Shown here one piece after another: positions 19,504-26,733 of a stretch of 64,000 nt of DNA. The stretch is from positions 1 to 64,000 of the forward strand of contig JALHMH010000026.1 in NCBI GenBank assembly GCA_022844165.1, read 5' to 3'. How positions within the stretch are numbered: the first letter of the stretch is position 1; each line of letters begins with the position of its first letter. The position numbers and the translations under genes are program-made. The notes beneath the pieces are model-generated. The model was not told the origin of the DNA. It worked only from the letters and a program-made list of their open reading frames with translations, and made no database searches. The DNA comes from Lysobacterales bacterium (GTDB taxonomy: Bacteria; Pseudomonadota; Gammaproteobacteria; Xanthomonadales; SZUA-5).

Positions 19504-19660
19504 CACGTTGTAGAGAAACGCACTACCCGTGCGTTTCTCAAATTGCGCGTCAGGCGTATGTCCCGACGCGCACGCCATGGATCAATCACTGAACTGGTCG
19601 TTTCATGGGCGAACCATCACTGGTTCGCACCGGCGGGCTGTTCCTCAACAGCCTGCCGGG
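19504..19660 (+). repeat. Five-hairpin compound repeat, copy A
   Basis: Five inverted repeats lie head to tail: HP1 19513-19539 (GAGAAACGCAC, 11-bp stem), HP2 19545-19571 (GCGCGTC/GACGCGC), HP3 about 19576-19608 (decayed CATGGA...TTTCATG), HP4 19609-19628 (GCGAACCA/TGGTTCGC) and HP5 19630-19659 (CCGGC and GGCTGTT stems). The reverse complement of 33366-33520 (copy B) aligns along the whole length. HP2 differs between copies by a compensatory change (GCGCGTC/GACGCGC versus GCGAGTC/GACTCGC), so pairing is conserved. It lies after the recCBD-PH operon and before the convergent PDZ gene. It may be a REP-like or non-autonomous mobile element and could also stop transcription. Confidence 0.85.
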
Positions 19661-19720
19661 GGTGGAGATTCACTGTCAAATCAAGCCCATGATGCTCGAC
19701 CGTCAGCGGCAAAAAACGCA

Positions 19721-20761
19721 TCAGATCAGAGCACCGCGCTTCGGGGGCGCGGGCGGAGCAGGTGGCGCTGGTGGTGCAGGCGGCGATGGCGGTGCCGGCG
19801 GCGCCGACATCCAAAAGACTTCATTGCGCTCGGGCAGCCTGACCTTAACCAGCTGCGGGATCCGTTCGCGCTGCACCTTCAGTTCTACCGGTTGTTCACC
19901 GCTGTGCCTGCGCAGCTCACGCAGCGCAGCGCGCGGATCATCCACTTTTTGTCCGTCAACTTCCAAAATGACGTCGCCGGCTTTGAGACCCTGATAGCTG
20001 GCGTCGACGTCCAGTACCAGCACACCCTCGCTGGTCCCGAAATACGCACCGAGGTCTTTATTCACACCCGATAAGCGCAGGCCGCGAGGATTGCCGATCG
20101 TCACCTCCAGACTGCGCGACGGGTCGAGTCCTGCAAGACCCTCCCTGGAGCGCAGCTCAACGATCTGCTCCACCCGTTTGCGCACATCGTCGGACAAATC
20201 CGAAACAAAGGGAAATTCGCCGCTTTGGAAGACGAATCCGTTTGGCAACGCGCTGGCAAACACTCGGAAATCGCCCGCGCGTTTCGCGATCACATTAGTC
20301 GTCTGGCGCTTGCCGTCGCGCAGATAAGTGAGCGGCACCGTATCACCGTCCTTGAGCCCTTTGAGCGCCTCCCTCAGCGTCTGTGCCGGATCCTCGCCAC
20401 CGAGTTGCGCGCCGCGCACGGCGACGACTTTATCGCCGGCGCGCAGACCCGCTTTGTCGGCCGGTCCATCGGGCGTTACACCCGTAATGCTGACGCCGTC
20501 GCGATCGCTTTCTCCCAGGATGACACCAACCACAGCGCGATCTGGATCGCTCAGGTGGCGAAACACCTGCACATTGGCTTGTTCGCCGCCGATGCGGCCC
20601 GAAATCTCCGCGATGCGCTTTGCTGCCTCTGCCAATTCAGCGCGCGCCTCCGCCAGTTCTTTGCGCGCAGCGGCAAGGTCCGTGTCATTGTTTTGCGCTG
20701 CCGCTGCGGTACACAGCGCCATCGCTACGGCCGCGGATAGCGGCAAACAGAATGTTTTCAT
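19721..20761 (-). CDS. Periplasmic two-PDZ protein with proline-rich tail
   Basis: A 346-residue exported protein. Signal peptide MKTFCLPLSAAVAMALCTAA; then a heptad-like Ala/Glu-rich helix (KELAEARAELAEAAKRIAE) to about residue 60; PDZ1 about 70-155 (VVGVILGESDRDG, GPADKAGLRAGDKVVAVRGA); PDZ2 about 220-320 (GAYFGTSEGVLVLDVDASYQ, GLKAGDVILEVDGQKVDDP); then a tail of Pro-Pro-Ala repeats and KRGALI. There is no protease domain. The ATG at 20761 is preferred, with GGAG upstream, over longer in-frame starts. It lies 80 bases after the anti-sigma gene on the same strand, suggesting that it acts in the same envelope-stress group, perhaps as a sensor or adaptor of misfolded protein ends. Confidence 0.85.
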   Translation of the reverse strand: MKTFCLPLSAAVAMALCTAAAAQNNDTDLAAARKELAEARAELAEAAKRIAEISGRIGGEQANVQVFRHLSDPDRAVVGVILGESDRDGVSITGVTPDGPADKAGLRAGDKVVAVRGAQLGGEDPAQTLREALKGLKDGDTVPLTYLRDGKRQTTNVIAKRAGDFRVFASALPNGFVFQSGEFPFVSDLSDDVRKRVEQIVELRSREGLAGLDPSRSLEVTIGNPRGLRLSGVNKDLGAYFGTSEGVLVLDVDASYQGLKAGDVILEVDGQKVDDPRAALRELRRHSGEQPVELKVQRERIPQLVKVRLPERNEVFWMSAPPAPPSPPAPPAPPAPPAPPKRGALI

Positions 20762-20840
20762 ACTCTTGACTCCATAGGGTATCGCGCGGTCGTTTCGATG
20801 CGCGGCGTCGATCCTTCGTCGCCGCAACATCCCTTGCTGA

Positions 20841-21341
20841 TCAGTCCACGCTGGCCTGCATCAACAAGGTTCCGGTATCGGTTTGACTGACAGTGCGCAG
20901 CTCTTCGAGCAGGCGCACACGTTCGCTCCAGAGCGACTTGTCGGGTATCGGCACGGCCGCCAGACCGGCATCGATCAGCGCCAGTTCGTTCTGAATCGAG
21001 GCTTCGACGGCGTAACGAAATTCGTCCACATCGGGCGAGGCTGCCGTTCGGATGTCGCGTTCGAGCGCCTGGGATCGCTCGATCAGCGCCAAAACAGCCG
21101 GATCGATCGAGATCAGCCGTGGCGCGGTCGTCGGCGCTGGTTGGCCAAAAAGCAGCACCGCCGCAAGCCCGATGCTGGCCGCGAGTCCAAGCCAGGCGGT
21201 GGCATCAAAGCGTCGACGCCTTTCGCGTGGTGCGGCAAGCTCCAGCTGCGCGCGGATCATTTCGAAGCCGTTGCCTGGCGGTGTCGCGAGTGGCAACTCG
21301 CGTAACTTCTGGCTCAACACGGTATCGGTGCCGGGTTCCAT
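20841..21341 (-). CDS. Probable membrane-anchored anti-sigma factor
   Basis: A 166-residue protein starting MEPGTDTVLSQKLREL. A cytoplasmic N-terminal portion of about 45 residues (SQKLRELPLATPPGNGFEMI) precedes one membrane segment (TAWLGLAASIGLAAVLLFG) and a periplasmic helical domain (VLALIERSQALERDIR, SIQNELALIDAGLAA, LWSERVRLLEELRTV). No family name is recognised, but size, topology and the 28-base overlap with the ECF sigma gene are the usual sign of an anti-sigma partner. Assigned mainly by context. Confidence 0.7.
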   Translation of the reverse strand: MEPGTDTVLSQKLRELPLATPPGNGFEMIRAQLELAAPRERRRRFDATAWLGLAASIGLAAVLLFGQPAPTTAPRLISIDPAVLALIERSQALERDIRTAASPDVDEFRYAVEASIQNELALIDAGLAAVPIPDKSLWSERVRLLEELRTVSQTDTGTLLMQASVD

Positions 21342-21871
21342 TTTTCGTCCTCTGCGAGCAGCACACGCAGTCTTGCGCCAGCTCTCGCGACTTGTGATTT
21401 GGAAAAACTCACGGTGCGGTCGAAACACTGCGCGACTTCTTCGTGCGTATAGCCCTCGACGTGGTAGAGCCAAAGCACCGCCCGGGACGTACCTGGCAGC
21501 TGCTGCAACAACTCGATCAGCTCTGCGTGCGTCGCGTGCTGCAACGGATCTGCAGCGTCGATCTGCGGCGAACTCTCCAGTTCCGCAAACTCGCGCCGCC
21601 CACGAACACGCATCAGCGCGACGTTGACTGCGATCTTACGCAACCATGCCCAAAACGGCGCATCGAAACGGTACGAATCCAACTGCTCGTATACCTTCAA
21701 GAACGTGTCCTGCAGCGCGTCAAAGGCTTCGCTTTCCTGTCCCAGGATGCGCAACGCGAGGGTGTACACCGGCCGATTGAACTGCCGATACAACTCCTCG
21801 AAAGCCCCCAGGTCTCGCCGACGCGCCCTTGCGATCAGTACATCGGGGATGTCGATGGCAAAGGCGCTCAT
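21314..21871 (-). CDS. ECF-type RNA polymerase sigma factor
   Basis: A 185-residue sigma-70 family protein with regions 2 and 4 only. Region 2: FEELYRQFNRPVYTLALRIL, DALQDTFLKVYEQLDSYR, PFWAWLRKIAVNVALMRVRG. Region 4: LLQQLPGTSRAVLWLYHVEG followed by YTHEEVAQCFDRTVSFSKSQ. ATG at 21871 (MSAFAIDIPDVLIARA) is chosen; an in-frame start at 21895 is possible. Its end overlaps the probable anti-sigma gene, and a PDZ protein gene follows, so it likely directs an envelope response including its own operon. Divergent from pspA with a 357-base gap. Confidence 0.9.
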   Translation of the reverse strand: MSAFAIDIPDVLIARARRRDLGAFEELYRQFNRPVYTLALRILGQESEAFDALQDTFLKVYEQLDSYRFDAPFWAWLRKIAVNVALMRVRGRREFAELESSPQIDAADPLQHATHAELIELLQQLPGTSRAVLWLYHVEGYTHEEVAQCFDRTVSFSKSQVARAGARLRVLLAEDEKWNPAPIPC

Positions 21872-22228
21872 GGCTCGACCGGGTGAGCAACGCAATTCCG
21901 AGGAACCTCAGATTGCCCCAGGCGCAGGTCAAAAGGCACACTTTTCAAAGGCACGACCATCCGCATTGCCCATTTTTCAGAGAAAAGATGCAGCAAAGGC
22001 CGCCTGGGTCGCACCGCATCCATTGGATTTGCAATACGTTGCGATGCTGTGCCATGCAGCGGCGCGCCGCACGCGCACCAGGACGCCCAGGATCGATCCC
22101 ATGAACTGCGAAACACCTCACCGGGCGACTCCCGCCGCCGCCGACATGGTGGGATGCGCCTACGAAGGCTTGCGCAGACCCGCTTTCGCCGGGATAGTGT
22201 CGGCATTGAGTCCTTGAGGGAACCATCA
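21872..22228. other. Divergent intergenic region between sigma operon and pspA
   Basis: 357 bases with no gene. It must hold promoters for the ECF operon (minus) and for pspA (plus). GAGG at 22216-22219 serves as ribosome-binding site for the pspA ATG at 22229. No convincing -10/-35 pair or sigma-54 site for pspA is visible; an open frame running into pspA from 22049 is judged non-coding because the conserved PspA start lies at 22229. Confidence 0.5.
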
Positions 22229-22960
22229 ATGATCTTCCAAAAGCTGTGGTCTTCGTTCCGGGCGCAAATGAACAAGCTTGCCAACTTCTTTTGGGAGGCC
22301 GATCCAATTGCTCAGATGCGCTACGAGTACGATCGTTCTGTCGAAGAGCTGAAGCAGGGTCGTGTCGGTTTGGAGCAGTACCGCGCGCTGGTAGAGCGCG
22401 TTTCGCGCCAGGTCAAAGAGGGCGAACGCCATGTCGCACAGCTCGAAGCACAAGCCAAGGCGTACCTAAAGGCGGGCGATCGCGCGACCGCGGCCAAGTT
22501 CGCGCTGGAAATGGAAAAGGCGAAGAAAGATCTTGCCGCCAACAACGAGCAGTTGGCGATGCACGAGGAGAGCTACAACAACAATCTGAAGAAGATCCAG
22601 CACGCCACCAAGAAACTCGGTGAGGTGCGCAGCAAGATTCAGAAATACGACGCCGAGATCAAGATGAGTGAGGCGGAGGCGGAGGTCGCCAAACTGTCCG
22701 AGAGCTTCAATTTCAACGTCACAACCGACTTCGGCCAGTTGGAGCAGGTGGTGCAGGAACGCATCGACAAAAACCGCGGCGCCGTGCGCGTTGCCGCCGA
22801 TCTGTCTGAGCGCGGCGTTGCTGACATCAAGGCCGAAGAAGCGATGGAATCGCAAATGGCCGACGACGCCCTCAAGCGAATGGAAATGAGTCTGGGTCTG
22901 GTGACACCAGAGACTACGCAGACGGCGCCCGTACAGAAAGAACTGGGGCCTGCGCAGTAG
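22229..22960 (+). CDS. pspA: PspA/IM30-family membrane-maintenance protein
   Basis: A 243-residue, almost wholly helical, charged protein. The N-terminal amphipathic part FQKLWSSFRAQMNKLANFFW precedes the coiled-coil core (QMRYEYDRSVEELKQGRVGL, EMEKAKKDLAANNEQLAMHE, IQHATKKLGEVRSKIQKYDA, EAEAEVAKLSESFNF). PspA proteins assemble as ESCRT-III-like polymers on damaged inner membrane. The ATG at 22229 with GAGG upstream is chosen; the frame continues upstream but is not conserved. The next gene, 104 bases on, codes for a solute-binding/OmpA fusion. No pspF, pspB or pspC is present, so this is not the enterobacterial psp operon. Confidence 0.92.
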   Translation: MIFQKLWSSFRAQMNKLANFFWEADPIAQMRYEYDRSVEELKQGRVGLEQYRALVERVSRQVKEGERHVAQLEAQAKAYLKAGDRATAAKFALEMEKAKKDLAANNEQLAMHEESYNNNLKKIQHATKKLGEVRSKIQKYDAEIKMSEAEAEVAKLSESFNFNVTTDFGQLEQVVQERIDKNRGAVRVAADLSERGVADIKAEEAMESQMADDALKRMEMSLGLVTPETTQTAPVQKELGPAQ

Positions 22961-23064
22961 GCCTCGCCAGCTTTGGCTTTGGTCAAGCTATTCCTATCAC
23001 CCTTCGATTCGGCGCGGCCGCGCGCGATTCGGGACCCTGGAACGAATAATCGAGAACACATGCC

Positions 23065-24807
23065 ATGAACGGACAACCCAAGCCAGGCTTTTACTTTGTC
23101 GTCCTGCTGGTCATCTTAGGGCTCATCGGTTACGCCATGTATCGGCTGAAAGCGCCGTCGGCGGGCGATGAAGGCACCGTGATCAGCCAGCCAGCCGACA
23201 CCGATGTCGCGTCGCAGGACACGGTCCCGGTCGACGAAAGCGGCGCCGAAGCGCCGGACAGTGCCGGCATTACCACGGTGAAGGAATACGCTTACGTGCC
23301 CAGCCAAAAGCTGCCGGACGTCAAGGGCGTATCCAACTACTCGCCGATGCAGGAACGCACCGTGCGTTTTGCGATCAATGTCTGGGCTGGCTGGGCGCCG
23401 ATCGTCCATGCCAACGGTGGATTCAAGGCCAATAAAACCTGGACCGCGCCGGGTGGTCAGCCGTTCAAGGTGGAACTGGTATTGATCGACGATCCGGTGG
23501 CGATGCGCGATGCGTATGCCGCAGGCGATGTCCATATCGGTTGGGCGACCGTCGATATGTTGCCGCTGTTGCTCGAGTCGCTGCAGAAAGATTCGCGCGT
23601 GATGCCCCGCGTTTTTCAGCAAGTCGACTGGTCCAACGGTGGCGACGGCATTGTCGTGCGCGAATCGATCAAAACAGCATCGGATCTGCGCGGCAAGACC
23701 GTGGTTCTGGCGCAAAACTCGCCCTCGCACTTTTTCGCGTTGAACATGTTGATCAATTCCGGCGTGGAACCGGCCGAAGTCGATTTCCGTTTCACCAACA
23801 CCGCGTTCGAAGCAGCAGCTGCTTTTAACGCCGACAAAAAAATCGCGGGCGTCGTGTCGTGGGCGCCGGACATCTACAACCTGTCGGACGTCAAGGGCAA
23901 CAAGCTGCTGGTGTCCACCTCTACAGCCAACAAGCTGATCGCGGATGTCTGGTTTGCGCGTGCCGATTTCGCCAAAGACAACCGCGACATCATGGAAGGT
24001 TTGGTGCGCGGCATCTTCGATGCCATGGCCGACTTGGAGAATCAGGAGTCCAAGCAGAAGGTGGCAACGCTTCTGGCCGAGGGCTTTTCGCTGCCGCCAG
24101 CCGACGCGCTGGGTATGTTGGCCGATGCTTATTCGACCAATTTTGCCGATAACCGCGAGTTCTTTTTGAACCGCAACAACCCGACCAACTTCGAGCGCAC
24201 GTTCAACACGGCCTACGTGATGTACCGCAAGATCGGCGCGGTCAGCTCGCGCGTCGGTTTCGATCAAATCGTCGACTTTTCGATCCTGCAAAAACTGCAG
24301 AACGAGCCGAAGTACGCCAACCAGACGAGCAACTACGGCATCAATTTCGCGCCGATGAGCGCCAGCGCCATCCAGAGCGAAAGCCCGGAGATTCTGACCA
24401 AGACCGTGGTCATTCACTTTTTCCCGAATTCCTGGGACTTGTTCAAGAAGGTCGTGAAGGACAAAAACGGCAAGAGTGTCGAGGAGTTTTATGATCCAAA
24501 CGTCGATTTTGTGCTTGAGGAGATCGCCAAGCTGGCGGGTTCCTACGGCGCCGCGCGTATCGTGATCGAGGGCCACACCGACGGTTCCATGCGCGGGCAG
24601 GTGCCGGATTCGGCGGTCCGGGAGCTGTCCAGCAACCGCGCCAACGCGGTCAAGCAAGAGTTGCTGCGTAAGTTCCCGTCAATGGATCCGAATCAGTTCT
24701 CCGCACAAGGAATGGGCTGGGCGCGACCCGCGGATGTCAGCGATAGCGACAACCATGCCAAAAATCGCCGGGTCGAGGTCAAGGTTTATCCGTTGGAGAG
24801 CCAATAG
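23065..24807 (+). CDS. Membrane-anchored solute-binding protein fused to OmpA peptidoglycan-binding domain
   Basis: A 580-residue fusion. A single N-terminal membrane anchor (FYFVVLLVILGLIGYAMYRL, residues 9-28) leads to a low-complexity acidic linker (to about 80). Next is a NitT/TauT-type periplasmic binding domain, about 97-430 (AINVWAGWAPIVHANGG, GDVHIGWATVDMLPLLLESL, RGKTVVLAQNSPSHFFALN, VVSWAPDIYNLSDVKGN). The C-terminus is an OmpA/MotB domain, about 450-578 (VVIHFFPNSW, IVIEGHTDGSMRG, LSSNRANAVKQELLRKFP, HAKNRRVEVKVYP) with the Asp and Arg residues used to bind peptidoglycan. No permease is nearby, so it is probably not a transporter part; it could span inner membrane and wall as a sensor or tether for the PspA system upstream. 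Confidence 0.88.
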   Translation: MNGQPKPGFYFVVLLVILGLIGYAMYRLKAPSAGDEGTVISQPADTDVASQDTVPVDESGAEAPDSAGITTVKEYAYVPSQKLPDVKGVSNYSPMQERTVRFAINVWAGWAPIVHANGGFKANKTWTAPGGQPFKVELVLIDDPVAMRDAYAAGDVHIGWATVDMLPLLLESLQKDSRVMPRVFQQVDWSNGGDGIVVRESIKTASDLRGKTVVLAQNSPSHFFALNMLINSGVEPAEVDFRFTNTAFEAAAAFNADKKIAGVVSWAPDIYNLSDVKGNKLLVSTSTANKLIADVWFARADFAKDNRDIMEGLVRGIFDAMADLENQESKQKVATLLAEGFSLPPADALGMLADAYSTNFADNREFFLNRNNPTNFERTFNTAYVMYRKIGAVSSRVGFDQIVDFSILQKLQNEPKYANQTSNYGINFAPMSASAIQSESPEILTKTVVIHFFPNSWDLFKKVVKDKNGKSVEEFYDPNVDFVLEEIAKLAGSYGAARIVIEGHTDGSMRGQVPDSAVRELSSNRANAVKQELLRKFPSMDPNQFSAQGMGWARPADVSDSDNHAKNRRVEVKVYPLESQ

Positions 24808-24854
24808 GTCGCCGGTGCGCGGGCCTCTTGCCCGCACAGCGACGGTTGGCCGCA

Positions 24855-25511
24855 ATGCGCCCTGACACTGGATTTCTGATCGCCATCGAGGGCATTGATG
24901 GCGCAGGCAAATCGACGCAGATCCGCGCGCTTGCAGAGATCCTGCGCGCGCTGGGTCATGAGGTCGTGGTCAGTCGCGAACCCACCTATGGCCAGCACGG
25001 CAAACAGCTGCGCGACAGCGCAGCCTCTGGCCGATTGACTGCGAGCGAAGAACACCGCCTGCTATTGCTCGACCGTCGCGAGCACATCGATACGCTGGTG
25101 GGCCCGGCGCTCGATCGTGGCGCCATCGTGCTGCTCGATCGCTACTATTTTTCGAGCATCGCTTATCAAGGCGCTGCCGGTCTCGACCCGGAGACCATTC
25201 GCCGCGACAACGAAGTCTTCGCGCCGAAACCGAACCTGTTGGTGATCTTCGATCTGCCCGTTCAAGACGGCCTCGAACGCATCGCCGCACGCGGCGAACA
25301 GCCAAATGCCTTCGAGGCGACCGCTACCTTGGAACGTTGCCGCGCCCGTTTTCTGGCGATGCTCGATCTGCCATTCGCGCGACGCGTCGATGCCACACAA
25401 TCCCCCGATCAGGTCCGCGAGCAACTCGTCGCCCTGGTACTCGCCGCCTTGGCCGATCGCCTTGTCGCCAGCGCCCCCCAGGCAACGCATGATTCGCGAG
25501 GGAACGCCTGA
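24855..25511 (+). CDS. tmk: Thymidylate kinase
   Basis: A 218-residue dTMP kinase. P-loop FLIAIEGIDGAGKSTQIRAL at the N-terminus, the DR(Y/H) motif LLDRYYFSSIAYQGAAGLD, SREPTYGQHGKQLRD for the acceptor site, and a lid region AARGEQPNAFEATATLERCR. It phosphorylates dTMP to dTDP with ATP. The ATG at 24855 is preferred to a TTG 27 bases upstream because the conserved sequence starts directly after it. It follows the pspA-associated fusion gene by 47 bases. No holB is downstream, unlike the usual tmk-holB pairing. Confidence 0.95.
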   Translation: MRPDTGFLIAIEGIDGAGKSTQIRALAEILRALGHEVVVSREPTYGQHGKQLRDSAASGRLTASEEHRLLLLDRREHIDTLVGPALDRGAIVLLDRYYFSSIAYQGAAGLDPETIRRDNEVFAPKPNLLVIFDLPVQDGLERIAARGEQPNAFEATATLERCRARFLAMLDLPFARRVDATQSPDQVREQLVALVLAALADRLVASAPQATHDSRGNA

Positions 25512-25681
25512 GCTCGCGAGCAGTATCGCGCCGAGGGCGACTGCAGTGGGCCAGGCGAACATCGTCCCCGAGATTCCCGAGCCTTTGCCAGATGCCGGCG
25601 CAACTCTCTGGCGAGCCATCGCAGTGAGACAATCGACGCTCCGGCGCCTCCTGAAATCGGCAATCGGCGAAGGAGGCATCG

Positions 25682-26668
25682 ATGGGCGTCATGACTGCTT
25701 TGGATGTTGTGTTGGGGATGTGTTTCATCTTCATGCTGTTCGCACTCATCGCTTCGGCGGTCAACGAGGCGATCGCAGCGCTGCTCGATAGTCGTGCGAA
25801 GCACCTGAGGCACGGGCTTGTTCGCCTATTCGCGAACCCGGAGATCGTCAAGGAGCTGAAGGCGAAATCGCGCATTGGATACCTGTTTTCGGACGAAAAG
25901 GCGACCTTGCCGCCCAGTTTTCTCCCGGCAAGAGAACTCTTGTCCGCAGTGATCGACTTTTCCAAACCAACGAGTCTCGCGCAGCAAATCGAAGCGCTGC
26001 CCGACTCACCAATGAAGCGCACGCTCGTCGAGATCGGCCAGACCACGCAACACGAGTGGTCCAGATTCCAGGCCGCTTTTGAGCTATGGCACCTGAATTT
26101 CGAATCGCAAGTGAGAAGTTGGTATCGCCGCAAAACGCATGCGGTGCTGTTCGGCATCTCGCTCGCGATGGCGGTGGCGTTCAACATCGATGCACTGAGC
26201 CTGATTGGACACTTGGGCGCAAATCCGGACGCGCGCGCAGCGCTCGTCGCGCGCGCCGTCGCTGTCGATGGTCCCATCGGTGGTGCGGCAGCCGAGCAAT
26301 TCCGGGCTGCTCAGACCGAATGGGCGGAAGCCAACAGGATCCTGGATCAAGCAAACAATGCATCGGAACGCTCTGCGGCGATCAATGCGCTCGAAGAGAG
26401 CGAAACGCGAATGGTCGACGCTGGCAAGGCGCTGCACGAACGCTTCTCGGAAGAATTGGCCTTTGTCGACGCCCACTTGCCGCTCGGCTGGACCCGCGCC
26501 GAATGGGTGCGCGTGCGCGGTGACGCCTGTTTGATTTTGGCTAAGTCGCTCGGCTTGCTTTTCAGTGCGTTTGCCATCGCGCTGGGCAGTCCGTTTTGGT
26601 TCGACCTGCTAAAGAAAGTCACATCGATCCGCGCTGTCGGTCGATCGCCATCCGATCAGTCCAGGTAA
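25682..26668 (+). CDS. Uncharacterised membrane protein with FWFDLL C-terminal signature
   Basis: A 328-residue protein of unknown function. An N-terminal membrane helix (VVLGMCFIFMLFALIASAVN) is followed by a soluble domain, a second membrane segment around residues 155-180 (HAVLFGISLAMAVAFNIDAL), a helical charged linker, and a C-terminal membrane segment ending SAFAIALGSPFWFDLLKKVT. The A-L-G-x-P-F-W-F-D-L-L pattern recurs in uncharacterised bacterial membrane proteins as I remember them; no role is known to me. The ATG has GGAGG seven bases upstream. It may share a transcript with tmk, 170 bases before it. Confidence 0.8.
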   Translation: MGVMTALDVVLGMCFIFMLFALIASAVNEAIAALLDSRAKHLRHGLVRLFANPEIVKELKAKSRIGYLFSDEKATLPPSFLPARELLSAVIDFSKPTSLAQQIEALPDSPMKRTLVEIGQTTQHEWSRFQAAFELWHLNFESQVRSWYRRKTHAVLFGISLAMAVAFNIDALSLIGHLGANPDARAALVARAVAVDGPIGGAAAEQFRAAQTEWAEANRILDQANNASERSAAINALEESETRMVDAGKALHERFSEELAFVDAHLPLGWTRAEWVRVRGDACLILAKSLGLLFSAFAIALGSPFWFDLLKKVTSIRAVGRSPSDQSR

Positions 26669-26733
26669 TCACAATGCCAACTCCCCGTCCATTGGGCGAT
26701 GCCGAGATCGACGGACAAGTACCGGTGCCACCG

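Noticed and set aside
19504..19660. Idea that the hairpin array is an integron attC cassette or CRISPR
   Set aside because: No integrase, no core-site GTTRRRY pattern and no constant repeats with unique spacers; hairpins are all different.
19605..19994. Glycine-rich open frame on the plus strand
   Set aside because: It is the reverse of the Pro-Pro-Ala tail of the PDZ protein.
22036..22055. Sigma-54-like TGGCACAGCATCGCAA on the minus strand upstream of pspA
   Set aside because: It points toward the sigma gene, not pspA, and the -12 element (TTGC) is out of place by two bases.
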